From: Flexistipes sp.
GTDB lineage: Bacteria > Chrysiogenota > Deferribacteres > Deferribacterales > Flexistipitaceae
Length of the DNA: 37,199 nucleotides
Assembly (NCBI RefSeq): GCF_036172515.1
Contig: NZ_JAXKVW010000018.1
Span: 1 to 37,199, forward strand
Direction: 5' to 3'
The stretch's first letter is position 1. Every line of letters starts with the position of its first letter. This document shows positions 31,342-37,199 of this stretch, piece after piece. Under the pieces are notes generated by a model. The model did no database searches, was not told where the DNA came from, and saw nothing but the letters and a program-made list of their open reading frames with translations. A program made the translations under genes and the position numbers.

Positions 31342-32049
31342 ATGTCCAAAATACCAGAAGGTTGTGCAAGACCTATCGGAAAAGTTTTTGGAAACAGCGA
31401 CAAGGAAGAGAATAGGGAAACTGTCCAGAAGGAGGAAAATGTTATGGAAACAGTAAGAGTTGGTAAAAAAGCTCCGGATTTTGAAGCTCCTGTTTATTTT
31501 AAAGGCAAGTTTGATACAGTAAAATTGAGTGATTATGCAGGAAAGTGGCTTCTCCTTTGCTTTTATCCGGGAGATTTTACTTTTGTCTGACCGACAGAAC
31601 TGTCTGCAGTTGCAGACAAATTTGATGAATTACAAAAGCTGGGGGTTGAAGTTCTGACAGCTAGTGTAGACAGTATTTTTGTTCACAAAATTTGGGATGA
31701 GGAAGAGTTATCACATATGATAGAAGGTGATATCCCATTTCCTATGATTTCTGACGCTGGTGGTCACTTGGGACGCATTTATGGCGTTTATGATGAGGAA
31801 GCAGGTGTGGATGTGAGAGGAAGATTCATCATTGATCCTGATGGGGTAATTCAGGCTATGGAAGTTCTTACTCCACCGGTGGGTAGAAAAATAGATGAAA
31901 CAATAAGGCAGATTCATGCCTTTCAGAAAGTTAGAGAGAGCAAAGGTGCAGAAGCTTGTCCTGCAGGCTGGAATCCGGGAGAAGCTACGCTAAAGCCAGG
32001 TCCGGATCTTGTCGGTAAGGTTTATAAAGTTTGGAAAGTAAATAAGTGA
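31342..32049 (+). CDS. Selenocysteine-containing 2-Cys-type peroxiredoxin
   Basis: A 235-residue thiol peroxidase read through an in-frame UGA (31588-31590). The peroxidatic motif is [17 protein letters not shown], with Sec at residue 83 in place of the catalytic Cys of AhpC/Prx1 proteins. The frame continues without another stop to TGA at 32047-32049. The resolving Cys is in EACPAGW near the C-terminus, as in typical 2-Cys peroxiredoxins. It reduces H2O2, organic peroxides or peroxynitrite in the cytosol. A hairpin 12 bases after the UGA is the likely SECIS. Two starts are plausible: ATG 31342 (AGGAGGTGA five bases upstream, used here) and ATG 31444 (GGAGG eight bases upstream), which gives a 201-residue form without the unusual Cys-containing 34-residue extension. 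It ends in a strong terminator. Gene callers will split it into two ORFs. Confidence 0.92.
31588..31617 (+). promoter_or_regulatory. Sec UGA codon and bacterial SECIS-like hairpin
   Basis: The UGA at 31588-31590 is followed after 11 bases by GTCTGC-AGTT-GCAGAC (31602-31617), a perfect 6-bp stem with a four-base apical loop about 18 bases from the UGA. This matches the position of SelB-binding bacterial SECIS elements within the reading frame. Confidence 0.8.
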
Positions 32050-32058
32050 ATTTATTTT

Positions 32059-32097
32059 ATGCCGGAAGTTTGAAAAATAGCTTCCGGCATACTTTTT
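32059..32097 (+). terminator. Rho-independent terminator of the peroxiredoxin gene
   Basis: ATGCCGGAAG (32059-32068) pairs perfectly with CTTCCGGCAT (32081-32090) around a 12-base loop, then ACTTTTT follows, starting ten bases after the stop codon. Confidence 0.92.
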
Positions 32098-32190
32098 ATG
32101 AACAATAGCACTAACCACCAGAATGAATAATGCTTTGTTACAAATCATTATAAGGTATGTATTGTTTTTCTGTTCCCATTTATCCATAAA

Positions 32191-32254
32191 TTTTCGAACC
32201 AGCCTGGTTTTACCAATCAGCCTTTTTTCTGTTACTACAGCCAGTTGGGAATTT
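32191..32254 (-). pseudogene. Decayed fragment of the ATPase_2/DUF234 ATPase gene
   Basis: These 64 bases align without gaps to 35511-35574, in the P-loop region of the intact ATPase gene, with about 55 identities. Read on the minus strand it gives NSQLAVVTEKRLIGKTRL where the intact gene has NSQMAVITGRRRVGKTRL. The first Gly of the P-loop is therefore lost. Only this piece of the gene remains. A degenerate copy of the TATTATTTACCTGTCC element follows at 32257-32277. Confidence 0.65.
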
Positions 32255-32364
32255 TAAAGTATAATTTACTTGTCACCTTTTTTCACCAATAATATTTTTG
32301 AATATTAAAACATGTATCTGTTATAATTGGTTGTAAAATGTGAGACCGCAAAAAGGGAGTAGTT

Positions 32365-32517
32365 ATGAAGAAATCTGCTGGTTTAATCTTAAGTTTTTTA
32401 TTTTTAATATTATTAACCTTTTCAGTGCAGGCTCAAATTAGAGTTGGAGAGTTTCCCCAAAAGGTAGGGAATCAAGCATTATTTACCTGTCCTCACTCTC
32501 TACCCATTCTCCTTTAA
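32365..32517 (+). CDS. Truncated exported protein (signal peptide plus 27 residues)
   Basis: A 50-codon frame opens with ATG at 32365 after GGGAG and encodes a textbook signal peptide (residues 1-23, ending SVQA) followed by QIRVGEFPQKVGNQALF. From about 32472 the DNA is a copy of the TATTATTTACCTGTCC element, whose bases supply the last codons and the stop. The natural reading is that the 5' end of a gene for an exported protein was cut off by this element or a rearrangement at it. The original function is unknown. Expression of a short exported peptide remains possible. Confidence 0.55.
   Translation: MKKSAGLILSFLFLILLTFSVQAQIRVGEFPQKVGNQALFTCPHSLPILL
32472..32492 (-). repeat. TATTATTTACCTGTCC element, copy 2
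   Basis: TCAAGCATTATTTACCTGTCC differs at one base from 36882-36902 upstream of the Y1 transposase gene. Degenerate copies are at 32257-32277 and 34271-34291. Confidence 0.6.
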
Positions 32518-32627
32518 TTGTTCAATCATAATTTGCATGTCCCTTTTTGTCTCTTCAAGATTTTGCATTGACACTCTGACTATCCTTAAATACTTTACTT
32601 ATAAGGTAGTTTGAGGAGTTGTTTAGC

Positions 32628-32691
32628 AAGCCAAAAAAAACAATTTTTATCACTCAGAAAACTAATAACTCCGGTTGATTTTTTTTGGCTT
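32628..32691. terminator. Long A/T-stem inverted repeat, terminator-like
   Basis: AAGCCAAAAAAAA (32628-32640) is the exact inverted copy of TTTTTTTTGGCTT (32679-32691), with a 38-base loop. It could terminate in both directions or be a remnant of a repeat. No gene abuts it on the left, which leaves its purpose unclear. The rest of 32518-32804 has no visible features apart from a TGATTAATCA palindrome (32750-32759) before the VOC gene. Confidence 0.4.
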
Positions 32692-32804
32692 TTGACAAAT
32701 TTTTGGTAAATGCTTTTTGATTTTTACTCCTGATGTGAAAGTTCAAGCTTGATTAATCAGTTTTTCTCGCACTTTGCGGCAAAACTAATATAAGGAGAAT
32801 TTAT

Positions 32805-33194
32805 ATGTTGTTTCGCAGGATTGACCATGTGGAAATTGTACCCTCTAATATGGAGCGTACACTGCAATTTTATCAAGGGATACTGGGCTTTGAAACTTGG
32901 CTCAGACAGTCGGTAAATGTACCGCCCCTGCAAGAGATCATTTATTTGAAACTTTCAGATACCATGTTGGAGCTTTTATCTGTGGAAGATCCGGACGATC
33001 CTTCTGCTAGTAAATGGCAGGTGGGATACAGGATGATGGCTTTGGAAGTGGACGACATGGACGAGGCGGTAAACTATCTGCAAAATCAGGGAATTGAAAT
33101 TACTTGGGGCCCGGTTGATATGGGAAAAACAAAAAGAGCGGAAATCCGGGATCCGGATGGCTTGGGCATAGAACTGCGGGAATTGTCCAGATAA
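32805..33194 (+). CDS. VOC-superfamily (glyoxalase-like) protein
   Basis: A 129-residue metal-dependent-type VOC protein built of two beta-alpha-beta-beta-beta modules (about 1-60 and 70-129). Candidate metal ligands are His8 (RIDHVEIV), Glu in MLELLSVE, and Glu in GIELRELS. The arrangement resembles methylmalonyl-CoA epimerase, glyoxalase I or small lactoylglutathione-lyase-like enzymes. The substrate cannot be deduced. AAGGAG lies eight bases before the ATG. It stands alone between repeat-rich spacers. Confidence 0.88.
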   Translation: MLFRRIDHVEIVPSNMERTLQFYQGILGFETWLRQSVNVPPLQEIIYLKLSDTMLELLSVEDPDDPSASKWQVGYRMMALEVDDMDEAVNYLQNQGIEITWGPVDMGKTKRAEIRDPDGLGIELRELSR

Positions 33195-33323
33195 AAAAGC
33201 TGAACTGCATTGAGAGAAGTGGAGATAAAGTGAACGGAAATCCTTGTATTATCTGGTTTCAATTCCTTATAGGTAAAGTAAAAATTCAACAGCGCCGCCG
33301 ATTATTGAATATTTCGGTTCAAG

Positions 33324-33395
33324 AGAGCCAGGTGTCCATTATGGATTGAGCCACCCTTCCGAAACTGAGAGCCAATTGATTCCGGAAGGGGAGCT
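33324..33395 (-). repeat. 72-base repeat with GGCTC motifs, copy 1
   Basis: It matches 37097-37168 over its full 72 bases with about 10 differences. On the minus strand GGCTC recurs in TTGGCTCTC, GTGGCTCA and CTGGCTC about 21-23 bases apart, like the multiply repeated ends of IS21-type insertion sequences. This is inference, and no IstA or IstB is present. The rest of the 33195-33614 gap has no recognisable feature. Confidence 0.5.
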
Positions 33396-33614
33396 AATAT
33401 CAGGTGTGAATTTCTCCCAACGTCTTATTACAATCTTTTCTTGCAGATATCGGGATTTCCTGTTTTTCTTTCTCTTTATTGATATTTGCCCCGAAAAAAT
33501 GTATCCAAAATCACGGGAAAACAGTAAAAAATTCCACAACTTGTTTCAAGCTTGACCCTTAAGATAGTAAGTGATATTTAATTGCTAAGAAAAATAGCGA
33601 CAAAGAAGGTTAGT

Positions 33615-34181
33615 ATGAAAATCGCAGCGTTACAGGGCAGTGCCAGAAAAAATGGAAACACAGCAAAAGTGCTGGCTTGGGTTCAGAGTGAACTGGAATC
33701 TTTGGGGCACAGTGTTGACAATATTTATTTGAGTTCAAAAAATCTGAATGGATGTCTTGCATGTAAAAAATGTAAGGAAAAGAGTAGTGAGATAGGCTGT
33801 GTTCAAAATGATGATGTAATTCCTATTTTAGAGAAAATGCTTGATTCCGACTTGGTGGTTTATGCATCCCCAATATATTTTTGGGGTTTTTCGGCGCAAA
33901 TAAAAAATGTAATTGACAGAACTTACAGTTTGTATGCCAATTATCACCAGCCTGGTCATATCTCTTTGTTAGAAGGAAAAAGTACAGCTCTTTTGGTAAC
34001 CGGAGCAGGGCCTTATGAAAACAATGCCGAAGGAATGATTGATGCGTTCAGGCGTATGCAAAAACCTCACAAATCTATCAGCGCAGGTGAATTGTATATC
34101 GGTCGCTGCACCACTCCCGAAGCTCTTGGCAAAGATATTAAACAGCAGAGCATTGACTTTGCCCAAAAAATTGCCGGTTAG
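33615..34181 (+). CDS. NADPH-dependent FMN reductase-like / iron-sulfur flavoprotein
   Basis: A 188-residue flavodoxin-fold protein. The phosphate-binding loop GSARKNGNT (about 8-16) should bind FMN. A Cys cluster follows (GCLACKKCKEKSSEIGC, CX2CX2CX8C, about 46-62), as in iron-sulfur flavoproteins and related reductases, where such Cys residues hold a 4Fe-4S cluster. YASPIYFWGFSAQIKNVIDRTYS (about 87-109) is the second FMN-contacting segment of the family. It should act in cytosolic electron transfer or quinone/flavin reduction. I chose the ATG at 33615 because AAGG precedes it and the beta strand MKIAALQGSAR starts there. The frame is open to 33582. Confidence 0.88.
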   Translation: MKIAALQGSARKNGNTAKVLAWVQSELESLGHSVDNIYLSSKNLNGCLACKKCKEKSSEIGCVQNDDVIPILEKMLDSDLVVYASPIYFWGFSAQIKNVIDRTYSLYANYHQPGHISLLEGKSTALLVTGAGPYENNAEGMIDAFRRMQKPHKSISAGELYIGRCTTPEALGKDIKQQSIDFAQKIAG

Positions 34182-34191
34182 CCAGTATTAC

Positions 34192-34212
34192 CTTACACTT
34201 CGTAAGTGTAAG
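34192..34212. repeat. ACACTTCGTAAGTGT hairpin, left copy
   Basis: CTTACACT-TCGTA-AGTGTAAG forms an 8-bp stem. Its counterpart at 35726-35742 (CACACT-TACGA-AGTGTG) has the loop in reverse orientation, so the two bracket the ATPase gene as inverted copies. Confidence 0.6.
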
Positions 34213-34270
34213 TGATGGTATTACACTCTGGTATTTAAACAGGCTAAAATCAAATAAATTGATTTATAGG

Positions 34271-34295
34271 AAATAATTTACCTGCCTCCATTTTT
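34271..34295 (-). repeat. TATTATTTACCTGTCC element, degenerate copy 3
   Basis: AAATAATTTACCTGCCTCCA followed by TTTTT resembles the copy upstream of the transposase gene (TATTTACCTGTCCCCATTT). It lies just past the 3' end of the intact ATPase gene. Confidence 0.4.
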
Positions 34296-34328
34296 CCCTT
34301 CAACTATTTCTTCATATTTGGATGGATG

Positions 34329-35639
34329 TTATAAATCATGCAGTGAATAAATACGATACTCCACTTTATAATCATTGAATTTTCTGATAATTTTTTGTGA
34401 TTTTTCTTTTAATTCATCCAAAGAAGCTTTCTTTGAGTCCAGCTTAACTTCTGCAAAAAAAAGCAGCTTCTCATAATCATTGACTCCAACAATATCAATC
34501 TCGTTTTTATTTCCTTTTTCCCAATAATTTCCGATGATATTAAAGTTTCTTTCCATAGTCAGCTTGGCTCTGAAATATTTCTCCAAAATTTTACCTGCAT
34601 ACGAATTAAAGTCACGTCTGACAACATCTTTTAAGTATTCATAATTACCTATTTCCACTGCACTGTTGTATTTGTAGATAAAGCGAAACCAAAAGCTCAA
34701 AAAATTATCTTCAATTGCATACTTTTGAACTCTGCTGTTAGGTTTGCTAAAAACCGGCTTTATCTTTTTAATAATACAAAAATCTTTCTCAAGGCGCTGT
34801 AGAAAACCGCCCACATCTTTTTCCAGAATACTCTCTATTTCACTGCGGCTGGTTTTAGATGAAGCTATCAAAGACAGTATGGAGAAATAAGTAGTATACT
34901 CTTTTCCAAATTCTTCTATTAAAGTGGTTTTACCTTCTTCAACGAAAAAAGAGTTCTCCCGGAAAATTTCATTGATAATTGCATCAAAACTAAATATTTT
35001 CCTGTCAACAAAATATTCAACGTACTTAGGAACACCGCCGGTAATAGCGTAAAAGGCAAAAAAATCAAAGTTATCAGTTTTATCTACATTGCTCGAATAA
35101 ATATCCTTAAGTGTTTTTATGTCAAAAGGGGTTAGATTAATTTTTAAAGATGCTCTGCCAAACAGTGGCTCTTTGGAATTTTCAAAAATATCTTTCATCA
35201 TAGAATAAACGGAGCCGGAAAAAATCAGTTGCAATGATGCAGAATCTTTGTACATATCCCAAAGTTTTTGAATTTCACTATACACAGATGGATTTATGTA
35301 TTTGAATTCCTGAATTTCATCAAAAACTATTACAAAGTTTTTATCCTTAAAATTCTCCAGCAGAAATTCAAAAAAATCATGAAACCTTTCTATTTTTCCG
35401 AAAAATTTTACATTCGTTTGTTTTTGAACAATATCGACAAACTCCTCACACAAAAGATGCTCATCTTTCCTTGAAACAACAAAATAAATAGCACTTTTAT
35501 CTTCCACGAATTTTTGAATCAGTCTGGTTTTACCAACCCGCCTTCTTCCTGTTATTACAGCCATTTGGGAATTTACAGCAGATAGTCTGTATGAATTATT
35601 TAAGTCTGATAGCTCTGATTTTCTACCATAAAACCGCAC
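34329..35639 (-). CDS. ATPase_2 / DUF234-type AAA ATPase with nuclease-like C-terminus
   Basis: A 436-residue cytoplasmic protein of the 'archaeal ATPase' family common in archaea and thermophilic or anaerobic bacteria. FYGRKSEL at the N-terminus, Walker A TGRRRVGKT (about 30-38) and Walker B NFVIVFDEIQEF (about 101-112). FSGSVYSMM serves as sensor, and a winged-helix region lies near 250-300. The C-terminal DUF234 part has EIDIVGV...FFAEVKLDSKKA (about 385-407), a pattern like the Glu/Asp-x-Lys core of PD-(D/E)XK nucleases. The role is not established. Links to mobile DNA, toxin-like or defence functions are inferred. The start is GTG at 35639 with GGAG before it. Two partial copies of this gene lie nearby (32191-32254, 36913-37078), and inverted hairpins bracket it. 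I take this as a sign of mobility. Confidence 0.87.
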   Translation of the reverse strand: MRFYGRKSELSDLNNSYRLSAVNSQMAVITGRRRVGKTRLIQKFVEDKSAIYFVVSRKDEHLLCEEFVDIVQKQTNVKFFGKIERFHDFFEFLLENFKDKNFVIVFDEIQEFKYINPSVYSEIQKLWDMYKDSASLQLIFSGSVYSMMKDIFENSKEPLFGRASLKINLTPFDIKTLKDIYSSNVDKTDNFDFFAFYAITGGVPKYVEYFVDRKIFSFDAIINEIFRENSFFVEEGKTTLIEEFGKEYTTYFSILSLIASSKTSRSEIESILEKDVGGFLQRLEKDFCIIKKIKPVFSKPNSRVQKYAIEDNFLSFWFRFIYKYNSAVEIGNYEYLKDVVRRDFNSYAGKILEKYFRAKLTMERNFNIIGNYWEKGNKNEIDIVGVNDYEKLLFFAEVKLDSKKASLDELKEKSQKIIRKFNDYKVEYRIYSLHDL

Positions 35640-35660
35640 AATCCATCTCCGTAATGTTTG

Positions 35661-35684
35661 TTACTGTAATATATGTTACAGTAA
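35661..35684. promoter_or_regulatory. Palindromic operator-like site before the ATPase gene
   Basis: TTACTGTAA-TATATG-TTACAGTAA is a perfect 9-6-9 inverted repeat only 21 bases upstream of the GTG start, a typical place for a repressor. Confidence 0.55.
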
Positions 35685-35725
35685 TAAAGCAAAAATATCA
35701 AGGCATTTTCCAAAGTAACCATTCT

Positions 35726-35742
35726 CACACTTACGAAGTGTG
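35726..35742. repeat. ACACTTCGTAAGTGT-type hairpin, right inverted copy
   Basis: CACACT-TACGA-AGTGTG, 6-bp stem, in inverted orientation to 34192-34212, between the ATPase gene and the Y1 transposase gene. Confidence 0.55.
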
Positions 35743-35823
35743 GGTGTGGATTCATAAGTTTTAAAACAGCAGCAGTATTGCTTAACTAACTTCATTTGAT
35801 TTTTTCTTTCGAATTTCCCAATA

Positions 35824-36708
35824 TTAAACAGAATTCAATCGTTGTATCGAATAAAGTTGATATGGCAAATCTATAGGGACTTTGTGTGCCTTACGTTCCT
35901 TCTTGCTTATTTTATCATCAAACGTTTTATATGCATATTCTATAAAACCTTTGGAGCCTATCACAAGCGTATCTGTGAAATATCTCACCTTGTGATGCCA
36001 GATATTTACCGCCGCATCTGCTTCATCACTTATTCTACCTTTCTCTTTACCCTTCTCTGTCTTTTTCTTAAGTTTGCCTACTCCATAAACAAACGACACA
36101 TAATCATTAAAACTATCAGTCTCTGTACCTTCAAAACTTAATAAATCATCGGAAGGTTTCGCTAGCCCATGGGAAAAACTGCACCATCTGTATTCTTCAG
36201 GTTTTCTGCAAATCTTTGCACGCACAGGGTTTAAATCAATGTAGGCAAGCATATTCAAAAGACTTTCCCCGCTTTCCACCAGTACACTCTTAAATCTGTC
36301 TCCCCAGAAATAACCCTTTCGGTTGTTCTTTTTGTTGTACCATCTGGAAAACGTCATTTTTATCGATTTTACATACTCAGATATGTCAGTCAGCTTCTCT
36401 TTATATTTTATTATTTCAGATTCCGTGATTTCATCCGGTATATTTTTATTGTGGCGGGATAATCGTTCTTTAAGTTCTTCATTATCGATATCTTCCACTG
36501 ATGAAGTTTTTACGAGAAGATGAAAGTGGTTGTCCATTATACAATAGCCAATGACACTTACAAAATACAGAGAACTGAACTGTTTTATCACAGACAAAAG
36601 CTTTTCTTTTTCAACATCACCTAATAAAAACTCTCCGCCCACTGTCCGGGAAATCACATGATAATATCCAATATCACCGTTAATTTTGAACCGTTTTGTC
36701 CTTGCCAT
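35824..36708 (-). CDS. Y1 (HUH) transposase, RAYT-type
   Basis: A 294-residue single-strand transposase of the IS200/REP-associated (Y1_Tnp) group. Signature: YYHVISRTVGGEFLLGD at the N-terminus, the HUH pair in NHFHLLVK (about 61-68), and the conserved segment SRWYNKKNNRKGYFWGDRFKSVLVE (about 123-147), then LAYIDLNPVRAKIC. The catalytic Tyr is probably one of those near 112-125. The C-terminal 100 residues are a helical, basic extension. RAYTs cut and join at palindromic REP sequences, and the window is rich in such hairpins. GAGGAG precedes the ATG. A TTGACA-16-TAAGAT promoter lies about 150 bases upstream. No IS ends with subterminal hairpins were defined. Confidence 0.9.
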   Translation of the reverse strand: MARTKRFKINGDIGYYHVISRTVGGEFLLGDVEKEKLLSVIKQFSSLYFVSVIGYCIMDNHFHLLVKTSSVEDIDNEELKERLSRHNKNIPDEITESEIIKYKEKLTDISEYVKSIKMTFSRWYNKKNNRKGYFWGDRFKSVLVESGESLLNMLAYIDLNPVRAKICRKPEEYRWCSFSHGLAKPSDDLLSFEGTETDSFNDYVSFVYGVGKLKKKTEKGKEKGRISDEADAAVNIWHHKVRYFTDTLVIGSKGFIEYAYKTFDDKISKKERKAHKVPIDLPYQLYSIQRLNSV

Positions 36709-36856
36709 ATCAACTCCTCAAATGCTTCAACCATACCAATATATTTTCTTCTTACTTGTATTTCTTTCCATTTAACTACCTTTCCTATCGTCCCAACTCA
36801 ATCAACCGTCATTTACTTCCACATTCACGCTCACGTTTTCTAAAGCCATCACTTAA

Positions 36857-36907
36857 ATCTTAGCACTTATTGCTACCATGTCAAGTATTATTTACCTGTC
36901 CCCATTT
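36857..36907 (-). promoter_or_regulatory. TATTATTTACCTGTCC element (copy 1) carrying the transposase promoter
   Basis: On the minus strand GGGGACAGGTAAATAATAC runs directly into TTGACA (36884-36879), a 16-base spacer and TAAGAT (36862-36857), pointing at the Y1 transposase gene. The same element recurs at 32472-32492 and, degenerate, at 32257-32277 and 34271-34295. The stretch 36709-36856 between promoter and gene shows no further feature. Confidence 0.5.
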
Positions 36908-36912
36908 CCTTC

Positions 36913-37078
36913 TTCCGAAAAATTTTACATTCGTTTGTTTTTGAACAATATCGACAAACTCTTCACACAAAAGATGCTCATCCTTCCTTGAAACAACAAA
37001 ATAAATAGCATTTTTATCTTCCACGAATTTTTGAATCAGTCTGGTTTTACCAACCCGCCTTCTTCCCGTTATTACAGC
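36913..37078 (-). pseudogene. Truncated second copy of the ATPase_2/DUF234 ATPase gene
   Basis: These 166 bases align without gaps to 35396-35561 of the intact gene with four differences, all C/T transitions. They cover about codons 27-81, including the P-loop. Both ends are abrupt: at 36912 it joins the TATTATTTACCTGTCC element and at 37079 it joins the 72-base GGCTC repeat region. No start codon or C-terminal part is present. Confidence 0.85.
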
Positions 37079-37096
37079 TGCATATTCCGGCTTGAT

Positions 37097-37168
37097 AGAG
37101 CCAGGTGTCCGTTATGAACTGAGCCACCCTTCCGGAACTGAGAGCCAGTCAATTCCAGAAGGAGAGCC
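37097..37168 (-). repeat. 72-base repeat with GGCTC motifs, copy 2
   Basis: Homologous to 33324-33395. On the minus strand the GGCTC blocks (CTGGCTCTC, GTGGCTCAG, CTGGCTC) recur about every 22 bases. It directly follows the truncated ATPase copy and probably marks an insertion-sequence end or remnant. Confidence 0.5.
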
Positions 37169-37199
37169 AGCATTAAATTAAAATTTCCAGGCTTTTAAT

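Noticed and set aside
31588-31590. In-frame TGA as a nonsense mutation or frameshift in the peroxiredoxin
   Set aside because: It falls exactly at the peroxidatic residue, the same frame continues perfectly, and a SECIS-like hairpin follows, so selenocysteine is the better reading.
33346-33555. 69-codon plus-strand open frame over the 72-base repeat
   Set aside because: It has no ribosome binding site, the translation resembles nothing, and it begins inside a repeat shared with 37097-37168.

Overview
The window comes from an AT-rich bacterial genome with Gram-negative features: signal peptides followed by periplasmic domains, a lipoprotein, and AsmA-like envelope proteins. A UGA-recoded (selenocysteine) peroxiredoxin, a TIGR03545/TIGR03546 pair, a Wadjet operon and many short hairpin repeats together suggest an anaerobic environmental bacterium. 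Deferribacterota (a Flexistipes-like organism) is my best guess. That placement is inference only, since no rRNA or other marker gene is present.

Layout. 1-2 kb: the end of an AT-rich accessory segment. It holds the 3' tip of one gene, a 553-residue protein of unknown function, helically phased TGTGATA repeats, a long inverted repeat and a fragment like a tRNA 3' end, which may mark an integration junction. 2.1-16.5 kb: ordinary chromosome with an RluA-type pseudouridine synthase, a very large hybrid sensor kinase with a periplasmic substrate-binding-like sensor, the TIGR03546/TIGR03545 envelope pair, a CorA channel, an SDR-DUF2867 protein, an ArsA-like ATPase, a tiny Gly-rich exported protein, an exported MsrA and an NSS transporter. 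16.9-23.4 kb: a compact four-gene Wadjet (JetABCD, SMC/condensin-like) anti-plasmid operon in overlapping order A-B-C-D. 23.5-26.9 kb: a 12-helix membrane LuxR regulator facing away from a 651-residue lipoprotein. 27.4-29.2 kb: a MarR regulator with its own promoter-operator, followed by an E3-like flavoprotein disulfide reductase. 29.5-32.1 kb: release factor RF3 divergent from the selenoprotein peroxiredoxin. 32.1-37.2 kb: a degenerate accessory tract with a VOC protein, an Fe-S/FMN reductase-like protein, an ATPase_2/DUF234 ATPase with two decayed partial copies, a Y1 (RAYT-type) transposase, and shared short elements.

Themes. (1) Intergenic spaces are filled by several families of short palindromic repeats: paired TAGCACCAG hairpins, TGAA-loop hairpins, and MITE-like units ending in AGAGCTTTGAATAA. 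A Y1 transposase in the same window could be related to some of them. (2) Five genes (rluA-like, hybrid kinase, SDR, membrane LuxR, jetA) have a -10-like hexamer ending only 6-7 nt before the start codon and no Shine-Dalgarno sequence, which predicts leaderless mRNAs. Other genes here have clear Shine-Dalgarno sequences. (3) Thiol/peroxide defence recurs: Sec-peroxiredoxin, exported MsrA, and a MarR with an OhrR-like N-terminal Cys coupled to a disulfide reductase.

No rRNA, complete tRNA or CRISPR array was found.
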